NCBI RefSeq assembly: GCF_015353075.1
Contig: NZ_CP064188.1
Location: 310,001-374,000, forward strand
Origin: Rhizobium sp. 007
GTDB lineage: Bacteria > Pseudomonadota > Alphaproteobacteria > Rhizobiales > Rhizobiaceae
Direction of reading: 5' to 3'
DNA: 64,000 bases
Part shown: positions 1 through 8,760 of the stretch, in pieces
Layout of the letters: every line of letters starts with the position of its first letter
How positions within the stretch are numbered: the first letter of the stretch is position 1
Program-made: the position numbers and the translations under genes
Notes under the pieces: model-generated
The model's input: the letters and a program-made list of their open reading frames with translations, nothing else
The model's database searches: none
What the model was told of the DNA's origin: nothing

Positions 1-186
1 GGCGAATTCGTGACGATCACGCGGCACGGAAAGCCCGCCGCCGTGCTTGTGTCGGTCGAAGCGGCCGAGCTTGCAAAGCGGGCTTTGAAGAAGCCACGGC
101 CGAATTTTGGCGACTTCTTGATGACGTATCCCGGCCCTGCCGCTCTCGAAAGAAACCCCTCAAAAATGAGGGAAATTGATGAGTAA
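1..186 (+). CDS. Phd/YefM-family antitoxin, C-terminal part (cut by window edge)
   Basis: An open frame runs in from the left edge and stops with TAA at 184-186, giving about 61 residues. The segment TITRHGKPAAVLVSVEAAEL is the typical DNA-binding and core region of Phd/YefM type II antitoxins, which bind and neutralise a partner toxin and repress their own operon. The tail (GDFLMTYPGP) resembles the toxin-binding end. The stop overlaps by 8 bp the start of a PIN-domain toxin relic at 179, the usual arrangement of such a pair. The N-terminus lies outside the window. Confidence 0.8.
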   Translation, partial: GEFVTITRHGKPAAVLVSVEAAELAKRALKKPRPNFGDFLMTYPGPAALERNPSKMREIDE

Positions 187-637
187 TGGCCTGCTGCTTG
201 ATACGAACATCATATCGATATTCTCACCTGATCAAAAGGAAAAGCCATCTGATGCGGTCAAAGCATGGTTCCATGAGCAAGGTGAGGCTGACATGCTCTA
301 TCTGCCAGCCATGACCCTTGCCGAGATCGAGAAGGGCATGCGCAGCCTTCACCGTCGCGGTGGGGTCGGGCGAAGCGCTTGAATGCTTGGCTTGATTTCG
401 TCGTGGATTCCTTTGGGGATCGCATCTTGAACGTTGATCCCATCGTTGCCCGGATCGCCGGGGCGCTGGAAGACGCTGCCACGGCTAAGGGCCGTCATCC
501 CGGCCTTGGTGATCTCATCATTGCCGCAACGGCTAACCGCCAACCTGAAACACTTCATACCCATTGGGGTCCCTGTCGATCTCCCGGCCGCGTTCCGGCC
601 GGAAAACGAGACTGCGCCAAAGACCCCTCGCTTTTGA
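179..637 (+). pseudogene. VapC/FitB-type PIN toxin, disrupted by two frame changes
   Basis: The ATG at 179 opens a PIN-domain toxin, a predicted Mg-dependent RNase. LLLDTNIIS carries the first acidic catalytic residue and TLAEIEKGMRSL the second. The frame is lost near 360; the match continues in another frame from 379 (LNAWLDFVVDSFGDRILNVD, then GDLIIAATANR with further acidic residues). It changes again near 535-545, where residues expected before NLKHFIPIGVPV are missing. The final piece ends at 637. The toxin is therefore very probably inactive, leaving the upstream antitoxin with no working partner here. Confidence 0.8.
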
Positions 638-690
638 GGGGTTAGGCAAGCTGCCCCTGTCAGATGGCCGATTCCGAAGATCGTGAAACC

Positions 691-1134
691 GACGATGTAG
701 AGTCCTGCGCGGGCTTCGTGCGATGGGCGCAAGGGGCTGGAACGACATCAATCAAGCGCGCTCGCCGTCGCTGAATGGCTTGAGGCGCACAAAACAGTAG
801 GGCCGGTTTTATGTCCCCGCGCTCCCAAGCTTTCACGGTCACGCTCTTTGGAAACGTGATTTCAAGGGCGCGATCGACATCGTATCATTCGTTCACCCAA
901 TACGATGACACAGATGCCAAGCACAAATCACATGCCTTCCTCGACAGTCTTATGCTGTTTGGAATGGGATACTCGTGGGGCGGGTTCCGCAGTCTTGCGA
1001 TGGAGATCGAACTTGAGAATCGTCGAGTATTAAAGACTTTGTATAAAGGGGCGCTGCTACGCCTGCAGATTGGTCTTGAAGATGTCGATGATCTGATCTG
1101 CGATCTCGATCAGGCCTTGCGGCGTGCGTCGTAG
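691..1134 (+). pseudogene. Cystathionine beta-lyase (MetC) relic, C-terminal third only
   Basis: Pieces of a MetC-type PLP enzyme lie in successive frames. LRGLRAMGAR is near 707-740, then LERHQSSALAVAEWLEAHKT from about 737 in a second frame, then ALPSFHGHALWKRDFKGA from 819 in a third, then HAFLDSLMLFGMGYSWGGF from about 933 to the stop at 1134. The order matches the C-terminal part of cystathionine beta-lyase, which cleaves cystathionine to homocysteine in methionine synthesis. The N-terminal two thirds, with the PLP lysine, are absent. At least three frame changes make it a dead remnant, possibly exposed by recombination next to the sulfur gene block. Confidence 0.75.
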
Positions 1135-1302
1135 CGGAATTCGCTCTCTTCGTGAGCAACATCAAGTCGTTAGACTCTCGTTATCAATACTCAATCAGGC
1201 AGCGTCTCTGTCTCCAGGGCGAAAGGGCGGTTCAATCGGACGTCAGCTGGCGCGGCCGCCTGTTCGAATCCTGTCGAGGCGGGCATCTAGTATAATGGAC
1301 TT

Positions 1303-2308
1303 TTAAGCCGCCACCTTGTTTCGCAGCCTGCCTTCGTCGAGCAATATCCGGACCGTCTGCGCTGCGTTGGAACGCATCTCGACAGCCGCATGATCGGAAT
1401 AGAAGGCGTTATGCGGCGTGATCACGAGCCGCCCGGCAAGCCAGCCTTCACGTTTGCGCCAAGCCGTCAGCAAAGAATGGTCACCGGGCGGCTCCTGCGC
1501 CAGAGTGTCGATTGCGGCCGCAGCCAGATGGCCGCTTCGCAACGAGGCTTCTAGCGCATCGAGGTCGTCGAGTAGCTCGCCGCGTGCTGTGTTTACGACA
1601 AGCGCTCCCGGTTTAAGTCGGGCAAGACCGTCGGCGCCCATAATGCCGCGCGTCTCTTCGGTCGCCGGACAATGAAGCGTGACCACATCCGACTGGGCGA
1701 GAAGCTTGTCCAGCCGGTCGGAGCGCTCGTAACCGACGGCCTTTTCATGGCCGGGCGGTTGGCCGGGATCGTAACCAAGGATACGGAAACCGAATGGCTT
1801 CAGCCGGTTGACGACCGCCGTGCCCGATCCGCCCGACGCCGACGACACCCACCGTGGTCCGGTTCGAGCGAGAAAGCGGCTTCAAGCTATGGACCTGCCA
1901 TCCAGACGTGTATCCGCGGGCCCGGGCGTCGTGCTCCCAGAGCCGCCGGGTCAGCGACAGGATCATCGCGACCGCATGATCAGCAACTTCCTCCGTGCCA
2001 TAATCGGGATTGTTGGCAAACGGGATGCCGGCGCTCGTGAGCGCCGAAAGATCGATCTTCTCGTAACCGACACCATATCGCACGACGCCACGACAACGCG
2101 TCAGATGGGCGATGCTGCGCGGCCCGAGGCGCGCGCCCCAGACCATCAGGGCATCGAGCCTTGCTAGCCGATCTGGAGCGAAAGATGCTTCATCGGTGCT
2201 GGCGAAGAAGTCGATCTCGACATCGTCGCCGAGCACTTTCGCTTCGAGGTCAGGCGTGCCGATCATGTGATCGGTAATCCCGACCACGTATTTCTTATGT
2301 GCTGTCAT
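1303..2308 (-). pseudogene. D-isomer-specific 2-hydroxyacid dehydrogenase, single frameshift
   Basis: An NAD-dependent D-2-hydroxyacid dehydrogenase of about 334 residues. The N-terminal half starts at 2308 and contains GVGYEKIDLSAL. The Rossmann glycine motif reads TTVGVVGVGRIG, and exactly there the frame breaks. One surplus C in a CCC run (plus strand 1823-1825) shifts the frame, and the rest (TAVVNRLKPFGFRILGYDP) follows in another frame to 1303. The second half keeps ARGELLDDLDALEASL and the catalytic region ITPHNAFYSD. One base would restore the gene, so it is either a recent pseudogene or a sequencing error. The substrate cannot be read; the sulfur context makes a 3-mercapto- or sulfo-lactate possible. 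Confidence 0.8.
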
Positions 2309-2315
2309 TCCCGTT

Positions 2316-2545
2316 CTACCGATATTGCCGCGTCAGCGTCATTCCCCATTCTACCGCGGTCTGGTGCTCCGATTGACGGAACATAACGTTCTCCAGCAGA
2401 GGGCCGAACAGGGTCACCATGATAAGCCCGGCGAAAACCCTGTGGGCGTGGAGCTCGTTGATGTTCTGGAATACGTATCAACCCAGCCGCCACGGCCGGA
2501 AGAGGCACCGAACATGCTCGGCGGCGATCAGCCTTTGAGTACTTA
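2316..2545 (-). pseudogene. ABC transporter permease relic (SsuC/TauC-like C-terminus)
   Basis: Minus-strand fragments read MFGASSGRGG in one frame and then QNINELHAHRVFAGLIMVTL followed by FGPLLENVMF in another, ending at a TAG at 2316. The order (ASSG loop, last transmembrane helix, charged tail) matches the C-terminus of sulfonate/nitrate-type permeases. Only about 70 residues remain, with a frame change in the middle. No ATPase or binding protein of this set is left. It sits between the FMN reductase and the hydroxyacid dehydrogenase and suggests that a sulfonate importer once belonged to this operon. Confidence 0.6.
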
Positions 2546-3103
2546 TTCCGCGGCAATTGCGTCGGCTGTCGAGCGGGACTTCACAAGGACGGAAGCCTCC
2601 ACCAGCGCCTGGTTTACGCGACCGAGAATAGCTGCTGACGGCTTGCCATCGGTGAAATCGCGGCTCGAGGCGTAGATTGCTGTCGGCAGAACAAAAGCCT
2701 CGAAAAAAGCGAACAGTGGGCGAAGTTGATGCTCGACAACGAGGGAGTGTCGATCGCCCCCGCCGGTCGCCGTCAGGATGACAGGTTTACCGCGCAAGTC
2801 TGCGGGATCAAGTAGATCGAAGACGTGCTTGAACAGGCCCGTGTAGCTCCCTTTGTAGGTTGGCGACCCGATGATGAGCGCTTCGGCCTCGACGATTGTT
2901 TGGATCATTTTTCTTGCGGCAGGATCGAGGTCCGCGACCGATCTTGCGGCCGCCAGTGACGTGCCGAGGTCTTCCACGTCGAAGACAGCATGCTGCAGGC
3001 CTGCCTGCTTCGCCAGCGAACCTGTTACGCTCTCCACGAAACGCCTGGTGCTCGACGGGCGGGAGATATTGCCCGAAAAGCCGACGATCAGATCGTTGCT
3101 CAT
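2543..3103 (-). CDS. NAD(P)H-dependent FMN reductase, MsuE/SsuE family
   Basis: A cytoplasmic flavodoxin-fold protein of 186 residues, the usual size. LIVGFSGNISRPSSTRRFV is the N-terminal FMN phosphate-binding loop, IIGSPTYKGSYTGLFKHVFD the second FMN-binding segment, and ATGGGDRHSLVVEHQLRPLF follows. Such enzymes reduce free FMN for two-component monooxygenases that desulfonate alkanesulfonates. The gene lies downstream of an SsuD-like monooxygenase and a flavoprotein, so it probably supplies FMNH2 to them. The start at 3103 has AAAGGA upstream and directly abuts the stop of a 37-codon ORF (TAG ATG), suggesting translational coupling. Confidence 0.88.
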   Translation of the reverse strand: MSNDLIVGFSGNISRPSSTRRFVESVTGSLAKQAGLQHAVFDVEDLGTSLAAARSVADLDPAARKMIQTIVEAEALIIGSPTYKGSYTGLFKHVFDLLDPADLRGKPVILTATGGGDRHSLVVEHQLRPLFAFFEAFVLPTAIYASSRDFTDGKPSAAILGRVNQALVEASVLVKSRSTADAIAAE

Positions 3104-3217
3104 CTAAATTCCTTTTACGAGTTCGTCTCGATCATGCAACGCAGGTTGCAGACCACGGGGAAGGCGGGGAGCCCCCATGTGGAAACCCAGAAGGGCCTGA
3201 TATCTAAGGGATGTCAT
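3104..3217 (-). CDS. 37-residue ORF abutting the FMN reductase gene
   Basis: An ATG at 3217 preceded by CAGGAC opens 37 codons that end in TAG immediately before the ATG of the FMN reductase. The peptide is basic (MTSLRYQALLGFHMGAPRLP, then RGLQPALHDRDELVKGI) with no domain I recognise. The adjoining stop and start codons suggest a coupled leader peptide. It may equally be chance, because the gap to the upstream gene is only 134 bp and coding pressure cannot be shown. Confidence 0.35.
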   Translation of the reverse strand: MTSLRYQALLGFHMGAPRLPRGLQPALHDRDELVKGI

Positions 3218-3237
3218 CGGGGGGTCCTGCTGTTTCG

Positions 3238-4419
3238 TTAGGCTGTTTTCAGGACGGTGAGCCCTGTCGGATAGCTCGAGCGGGTGGTTTCCTCGCGACT
3301 CCATCGATCAAACGCGGCACGGCCCAATATCGAAATCGATGTATCTTCCTGCGGCGCATGGACGAGTACGGACTGAACATCCCTGAAATGCCGTTCAAGT
3401 CCCAGGTCGGCGTTGAGGCCCGGATTGCCGATGCCGCGTACCGCGATCTGCACCGCTTCGCGCAGTTGCCGACCCGCGAGGAGCCGGGCCCTTATTAGCC
3501 TTTCCGCGTCACCATGGTTGGCTTCGAGCGCCCCGAAAATGATCTGTCGGGCACCGGAGACGAGCAGGTCGATCTCACCTGAAAGTGCCACAAACCGCTC
3601 TGTTTGGGCAATGGGACGGCCCAGATTGGCCGGCACGCGCTCATGCGCGAACCGAATGAAGGCCGCTTGCGCGGCTTCGGCCGCGCCGAGATAGATTGCA
3701 GTCAGCGCCAACGTGATCGCCGCATGGGCGCGATTGTCCTGCTGCGCCACCGATGGGTCGACGAGTTCCAGAACGTCTTCCCTCGGGATCTTGACGTCGA
3801 TAAATTCGACGTCATGCGAACCTGTGGCGCGCATGCCCAGGCTGTTCCAGTTCTCAATCACGTGGATGCCGGGCAGTCCGTTTGGTACGACGAACGTTCC
3901 GACGCGCGCAGGCGTTTCGTCCGTATGCGCCCAGACAAGGAAATGGGTAAGGCCGTGTGCGCCCGTCACGAAGCGCTTGCGACCCGTAATTGACCAGCCG
4001 TTTGCAGTGCGGCGGGCGAGAGTCGCGGGTAAACCGCCGCGCGCCGGAGACCCCAGTTCCGGCTCGACGCGCGCTGCGTTGAGCAGCAGCGGTCGCTGCT
4101 TTCCCTCTGCCAGTAGGCGCCTGTATAGATCGTCCGGCCAATGGTTCTTTGCGGCCTGGCCGAGATGATTGAAGATCGTCATGGCGCTGATCAGCGCTAC
4201 CGAGGGATCACCCCGCCCCAGCGCCGCCAGAATGTGGGCCGTATCACCGAGCGTAGCGCCTTCGCCGCCATAGCGAGTTGCAACAGTGCTCTCAAGGAGG
4301 CCACTCTGATGAACGGCACGGATACCCGTCCAGGGAAATTGACCGGTTCGATCCGCATCCGGTGCGGCTTCTGCGAGAACGCGCACGGTTTCATCTGGGA
4401 CGATTTTATCATGGGACAT
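3238..4419 (-). CDS. Acyl-CoA-dehydrogenase-fold flavoprotein (SfnB/DszC-like)
   Basis: A 393-residue protein with the acyl-CoA dehydrogenase fold: helical N-terminus (LLESTVATRYGGEGATLGDT), beta domain (ITGRKRFVTGAHGLTHFLVW, then NSLGMRATGSHDVEFIDVKI) and C-terminal helical domain (AVQIAVRGIGNPGLN). The start at 4419 fits the conserved N-terminus; a longer frame reaches 4533 but adds unconserved sequence. Members near sulfonate monooxygenases (SfnB, DszC-like) are FMNH2-dependent oxygenases rather than dehydrogenases. Its position between an SsuD-like enzyme and an FMN reductase supports that reading. The organosulfur substrate is unknown. Confidence 0.8.
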   Translation of the reverse strand: MSHDKIVPDETVRVLAEAAPDADRTGQFPWTGIRAVHQSGLLESTVATRYGGEGATLGDTAHILAALGRGDPSVALISAMTIFNHLGQAAKNHWPDDLYRRLLAEGKQRPLLLNAARVEPELGSPARGGLPATLARRTANGWSITGRKRFVTGAHGLTHFLVWAHTDETPARVGTFVVPNGLPGIHVIENWNSLGMRATGSHDVEFIDVKIPREDVLELVDPSVAQQDNRAHAAITLALTAIYLGAAEAAQAAFIRFAHERVPANLGRPIAQTERFVALSGEIDLLVSGARQIIFGALEANHGDAERLIRARLLAGRQLREAVQIAVRGIGNPGLNADLGLERHFRDVQSVLVHAPQEDTSISILGRAAFDRWSREETTRSSYPTGLTVLKTA

Positions 4420-4536
4420 GCGGGTCGAAGCTTTCTGGCTGGTGAGGGAGCGACATCCCTCGGCAAAGAACGAGCAGATCCGGCTGCGTTGACAAAAAGG
4501 GACGTGCGGTCTGGCGTTCAGGCCAGGCGGCACGCA

Positions 4537-5640
4537 TCACGCGGCAGTCCTTTTCCTCGCATCTTCCCGTTCGCGAATGCCTTCACGCACAAGCGGCAGG
4601 ATGTAACGGCCATAATCGACCGCATCATTGTAGTTGTCATAGCCGCGGATCGAGATCAGATCGGCGCCAAGATCGATGTAATCGAGGATGGAATCTGCAA
4701 TGGTGCGCGGCGAGCCCACAAGCGCGGTGGTGGCGCCGCTGGCATTGGTTGCTGTGACCGTCGGATACCATAAGGCTCGGTCATGCACATCACCGCGTGC
4801 CGCAATGTCCAGAAGCCGCTGTGAACCGACATTGGCCGGGCGCCCAGCATTGAGTGGCGCACGTGCCAAGCCTTTCTGACGGTTTTCGTTCAACTGGTCT
4901 AGAACTCTGTGCGCCTTTTGCCACGCCAACTCGTCGGTTTCCGCCACGATCGGCCGGAAGGTGACCCAGATGCGCGGGCGATCCGTCCGACCTGCCCTTG
5001 CCGCTTCCGCGTAGATCCGTTCGATCTGCTGTTTTGTTTCTGCAAGCGGCTCCCCCCAGAGCCCGAAAATGTCGCACAGTGAACCACCGATCCGATAAGC
5101 GGCATCCGACGAACCGCCGAGCGAAATCGGGATCAGTCCATTGGTTGGGCGCACTGCGCTGCGGAATTGCTTAAACCGGTAGTATTTCCCACCGAAGTCG
5201 AAAGGTTCTGTGGACGTCCAGGCTTGACGTAGGATCCGGATGTATTCTTCCTGACGCTCGTAGCGCTGCTCCTTGTTGAGGAAGTCGCCTTCACGAGCCT
5301 GTTCTTCGTCGCTGCCGCCTGCGATGAAGTGAACGACTACACGCCCACCGCTCAACTGGTCGAGTGTTGCAAGTGATTTGGCTGCGACCGTTGGATAGAT
5401 GGTGTTAGGGCGCAAGGCCACGATGATCTTGATATTCTTCGTGTGTGCCAGGACCGTAGCGCCGAGCGTGAAGGGATCGAAAGACGAGGAGGAGTAGGGG
5501 ATCAGCGTATAGTTGAAGCCATAGTCGTCGAGCGCGCGCGCATAGCGCTCCAGGAAACGTGGATCCACAGGCGCGTCAGGTATGGGGTTCAGGTCGTTCG
5601 ACGCGTTAGGAAAGCTTACACTAATGAATTCCGCGGCCAT
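4537..5640 (-). CDS. LLM-class FMN-dependent monooxygenase, SsuD-like
   Basis: A 367-residue luciferase-like TIM-barrel protein, near the usual SsuD length. RPNTIYPTVAAKSLATLDQL followed by SGGRVVVHFIAGGSDEEQAR is the hallmark of alkanesulfonate and dimethyl-sulfone-type monooxygenases, which use FMNH2 and O2 to release sulfite from R-SO3. The start at 5640 is supported by AAGGAG six bases upstream; a longer frame to 5793 runs through regulatory DNA. It is first of three enzyme genes ending in an FMN reductase. Copy A of the 49-bp palindromic element lies 57-105 bp upstream. Confidence 0.85.
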   Translation of the reverse strand: MAAEFISVSFPNASNDLNPIPDAPVDPRFLERYARALDDYGFNYTLIPYSSSSFDPFTLGATVLAHTKNIKIIVALRPNTIYPTVAAKSLATLDQLSGGRVVVHFIAGGSDEEQAREGDFLNKEQRYERQEEYIRILRQAWTSTEPFDFGGKYYRFKQFRSAVRPTNGLIPISLGGSSDAAYRIGGSLCDIFGLWGEPLAETKQQIERIYAEAARAGRTDRPRIWVTFRPIVAETDELAWQKAHRVLDQLNENRQKGLARAPLNAGRPANVGSQRLLDIAARGDVHDRALWYPTVTATNASGATTALVGSPRTIADSILDYIDLGADLISIRGYDNYNDAVDYGRYILPLVREGIREREDARKRTAA

Positions 5641-5954
5641 GTGAGCTCCTTCAGGTTGCCGACCAATGCACTGAGGGTAAGGTGCGACAGCGACATGAGG
5701 AAGACAGGTCTTTCTTTTTCTATAGATTCTGTAGAAAATATTCGCTATTGCGGCTTTTGAAGTAGGACTCACGGTCACCGCCATGCCGTTCAAGCAGGCC
5801 CCGGCTCCCGACGAAATAAGAAAATTGGCTGACCGCTGGGCACAACATGCGCTTTCATCCGAGGACAGCGCAGAGTAATCATTGTTGCGGCGACAACCTG
5901 CAACTTAATGGACGTCTTCCAGACCTAGTATGCAATCGTATGGCTTGTGAACGG
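5641..5954. other. Intergenic region with sulfur-block element A
   Basis: This 314-bp gap separates the SsuD-like gene from the end of the upstream monooxygenase. It contains copy A of the repeated element (5697-5745). I see no convincing gene or hairpin terminator in the rest. A long plus-strand frame beginning in the gap (5847) runs antisense through the next gene and is not supported. Confidence 0.6.
5697..5745 (-). promoter_or_regulatory. 49-bp repeated element, copy A, with 23-bp palindrome
   Basis: The plus strand reads GAGGAAGACAGGTCTTTC and then a near-perfect inverted repeat, TTTTCTATAGA, one base, TCTGTAGAAAA. The same layout recurs without gaps at 12610 and 18913. Here it ends 57 bp upstream of the SsuD-like start codon, a position suited to an activator or repressor site. 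Its binding protein is unknown. It could also encode a short peptide on the plus strand (ATG at 5695, beginning MRKTGLSFS), which I consider less likely. Confidence 0.6.
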
Positions 5955-7036
5955 TTACGAGGCAGGCGACCAGCCAAGTGCTGGAGCGACTGTCTCGGCC
6001 AGATCGGTCAGCAAGCGGACGTTCTCGGCGAGGCTGAAGGCAGGAGGCAGGAAGAGCACCACCTCGTCCGCGGCTGCGAGGCCCGGATCATTGAACACTG
6101 CCTCAATCACTCGATCGGGCGTGCCTTGAAAGACAGGCGAAATCTGAACCCCGGGGGGTTGGCGGGCGGGCTCGAGGGCACCTTTGGGACGCGACGCGGC
6201 AATTCCCTTGGTGCGACGCTCAAGGTCATAGGCCGCATACTTCTCTCGGAGCTCAGCGGTGGTCCCAACCAGGATGGAGGCGGCGACGGCGACCGGCGGC
6301 GGTTCGGTTGCCCACGTCTTGCGCCAGGTGGCACGAAACGCCTCGATAATGCGAGCCTGATACTGTCCGAAGGTCTCGCCCTCGGCCTGGTCGTGTTGCA
6401 CGGTTCCGCAGATGAGTCCGATCCCAAGCTCGGCCGCCTGCACCGCGCTGCCCAAGCTAGCCGAGCCCTGGCGAATCCTGGAACGCAGGGTCGGGCTGTG
6501 CGGTGTCACGCGCAGCTCGGTGCCCTCCGGGACACCCTGGCCCGCTCCGGCGACAGTGTGGAGGACTTCGCCGCCAATCGCTGCGAGGAAGCGCGCCTGG
6601 CGGCGTTTGGCCTCCGTCCGGGCGTCGGTGTCGACGGCACCGAAGACTGCGTCGAACGCCGCGTTGGCACCGGTCGATATGGCAAGTTCGAGCCGGCCAT
6701 CGATGAGCAAGTCGGTCGTGCCGGCCGCCTCGGCGAGCAGGATAGGGTCCTGGTAGCGCATTGGGATGACCGCCGATCCCAGCTTGATGCGCTTGGTGTG
6801 CTGACCGGCGGCGGCGAAGAACGGAAGCGGAGAGGACAGGTAGTGGTCGAAGTGTCGCTGATAGGCCCAGCCTGACTGTAGCCCAGCCGCTCAGCTTCCT
6901 TGAACAACTCGATCCCCTCGCGCAGGCCCTGCGCCGGTCCGGCTTCGTCGTTGAACGACACCCTGGTATTGAAGCCGAGCCACCGCTTTGGGCGGAACGA
7001 TGCGGGCAGGGTACTGACAGGCGCAGCGATGGTCAT
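5955..7036 (-). pseudogene. LLM-class flavin monooxygenase, single frameshift
   Basis: A luciferase-like monooxygenase of about 360 residues. The N-terminus, from ATG at 7036, reads KRWLGFNTRVSFNDEAG and REGIELFKEAERLGYSQAG. Near 6870 the frame shifts and the barrel continues as WAYQRHFDHYLSSPLPFFAA, then IPMRYQDPILLAEAAGTTDL and LIDGRLELAISTG, to the stop at 5955. The start overlaps the upstream ATPase stop (ATGA), so it is the last gene of the ABC operon. That arrangement suggests the importer feeds this monooxygenase, probably for desulfurisation. One base change would restore it. Confidence 0.78.
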
Positions 7037-8760
7037 GCGATCTTTTCCCTGCCGATGATCCGCCGGGGTTGCAGGCGTGGCACGCGGGCAACACCGGCAA
7101 TGCCGGACGGGATCGATTCCAGCAACGACGCGGTATAGGGGTGTTGCGGGTTGTCGAAGATGTCACTGACTGTTCCGCGTTCGACGATGCGACCCCGCTG
7201 CATCACAGAGACGGTGTGCGCAAGTTGGCGAACGAGAGCCAGATCATGGGACACGAACACATAGGTCAGGCCAAGCTTGGCCTGCAGCGATAGCAATACC
7301 TCTACGATATCGGCCTGGACGCTGACATCGAGCGCGGAGGTCGGCTCGTCGAGTACGATCACGTCCGGCCGCAGCACCAAGGAGCGTGCAATCGCCACGC
7401 GCTGGCGCTGGCCGCCTGAGAGGGCTGACGGCTTACGGGAAAGGAGCTGCTCGCCGAGCCCCACATTGGCTAGCGCCTCTCTGGCCTGTTCGACCCGCTC
7501 CCTGGGCGTTCCGATCTTGAACCGGTCGAGCGGCTCGCGCACCAGTTGCTCGACCTTCCAGGTCGGGTCGAGCGAGGTAAACGGGTTCTGATAGACAAGC
7601 TGGAGATGGCGCCAAGCCATGCGCAGCGATCCGTGCGAGCGACCGGTGAGCTGCTCGCCGGCGACCGAGATGTCGCCGGTGTCGGGCACCTCGAGTCCGA
7701 CGAGCAGCCGGATCGTCGTCGTCTTGCCCGAGCCGGACTCGCCCACCAGCGCATGGGTCGTGCCGGCCGGGACGCTGAACGACACGTCGTTGACGGCTGT
7801 CAATACTTTGCCATCGACTTTGAATGCCTTCGTGACGGCGCTGACCTCGATCTTCGGTGCCTTGCCGGCGGCATCAAGGAGACGAAAGCCGGGATCGCGC
7901 AATGTGGCGTAGCGATTGGGGTTGAGGGCTGGAACATCGGCGTGCAACTTCTTTGCGTATGCCGAAGTGGGCGATGAGAAGACGGAAGCGGTTTTGCCGG
8001 CTTCCTGGACGGCGCCCTCTTTGAGTACCACGAGCGAGTTCGCTCGCTCGGCGGCGATCGCAAGGTCATGGGTAATGAGAAGCAGGCTGATATCAAGCTC
8101 GTGCTGGAGACGCGAAACCAAGTCGAGGATCCGCTTCTGGATCGTGACGTCGAGCGCGGACGTCGGCTCGTCTGCGACCAGGAGCGCGGGCCGCGGCAGG
8201 ACCGCAAGGCCGATCAGTACGCGCTGCAGCATGCCCCCTGACAACTGGTGGGGGTAAGACTCGTAGACCCGTTGGGGGTTGTCGAGCCCGACCTGGGCGA
8301 ATGTTTCCAGGATGAGCGCCTTGCGGATGGCCGCATTAGGCTCGTCGATAAGGGCGGCCTCCTCCATCGCTTGCGCACCGATCGTCCTGACCGGATTGAG
8401 CGAGGTGCCGGGATCCTGCGGAACGAAACCGATCGCCCGTCCCCGTAGTGGCCGGAAATGACGCTCGGAAAGCGCGAGCACGTCCTGACCATCGAATTCA
8501 ACGCGCCCGGTCGCGCGCCCTTCACTCGGGAGCAGCCGCAGCACCGCGCGTGCGATGGTCGATTTGCCCGAACCCGACTCGCCTATGAGCGCGAGGCTCT
8601 TGCCGCGCCCTAGCTCGAAGCTGACGTTGCTAACGACTTGGTGTGGCCCGTAAGATACCGAAAGTCCCTCGGTTCGAAGCAGCGGACCTAATCGCTGCGG
8701 CTTGGACGCGTCGTTTTCAACGCTTAAGAAATTGGCGGTCAGTCTGTCTTGCGGAGCCAT
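7033..8760 (-). CDS. Double-ATPase subunit of a peptide/opine-type ABC importer
   Basis: A 575-residue fusion of two ABC ATPases, like GsiA or the DppD-DppF pair. The first half has Walker A GESGSGKST, signature LSGGMLQRV and Walker B LLVADEP; the second has GESGSGKTT, LSGGQRQRVAIARS and VIVLDEP. The C-terminal HPYTASLLESIP is typical of oligopeptide/nickel ATPases. The start MAPQDRL at 8760 lies within the end of the permease gene (22-bp overlap). It energises the importer encoded upstream and is coupled by ATGA to the monooxygenase downstream. Confidence 0.93.
   Translation of the reverse strand: MAPQDRLTANFLSVENDASKPQRLGPLLRTEGLSVSYGPHQVVSNVSFELGRGKSLALIGESGSGKSTIARAVLRLLPSEGRATGRVEFDGQDVLALSERHFRPLRGRAIGFVPQDPGTSLNPVRTIGAQAMEEAALIDEPNAAIRKALILETFAQVGLDNPQRVYESYPHQLSGGMLQRVLIGLAVLPRPALLVADEPTSALDVTIQKRILDLVSRLQHELDISLLLITHDLAIAAERANSLVVLKEGAVQEAGKTASVFSSPTSAYAKKLHADVPALNPNRYATLRDPGFRLLDAAGKAPKIEVSAVTKAFKVDGKVLTAVNDVSFSVPAGTTHALVGESGSGKTTTIRLLVGLEVPDTGDISVAGEQLTGRSHGSLRMAWRHLQLVYQNPFTSLDPTWKVEQLVREPLDRFKIGTPRERVEQAREALANVGLGEQLLSRKPSALSGGQRQRVAIARSLVLRPDVIVLDEPTSALDVSVQADIVEVLLSLQAKLGLTYVFVSHDLALVRQLAHTVSVMQRGRIVERGTVSDIFDNPQHPYTASLLESIPSGIAGVARVPRLQPRRIIGREKIA

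Noticed and set aside
1240..1290. TTCGAAT sequence resembling a tRNA T-loop
   Set aside because: The flanking bases do not form a T-stem and no other tRNA arm is present.
5695..5760. Short peptide MRKTGLSFS... encoded by element A, with similar frames in B and C
   Set aside because: Copy B lacks a start codon in this frame and lengths differ widely; base-level conservation and the palindrome favour a regulatory site. Kept only as a weak alternative.
5847..6875. Long plus-strand frame of 342 codons
   Set aside because: It runs antisense to the flavin monooxygenase and has an Arg/Gly-rich composition typical of GC-driven shadows, with no domain.
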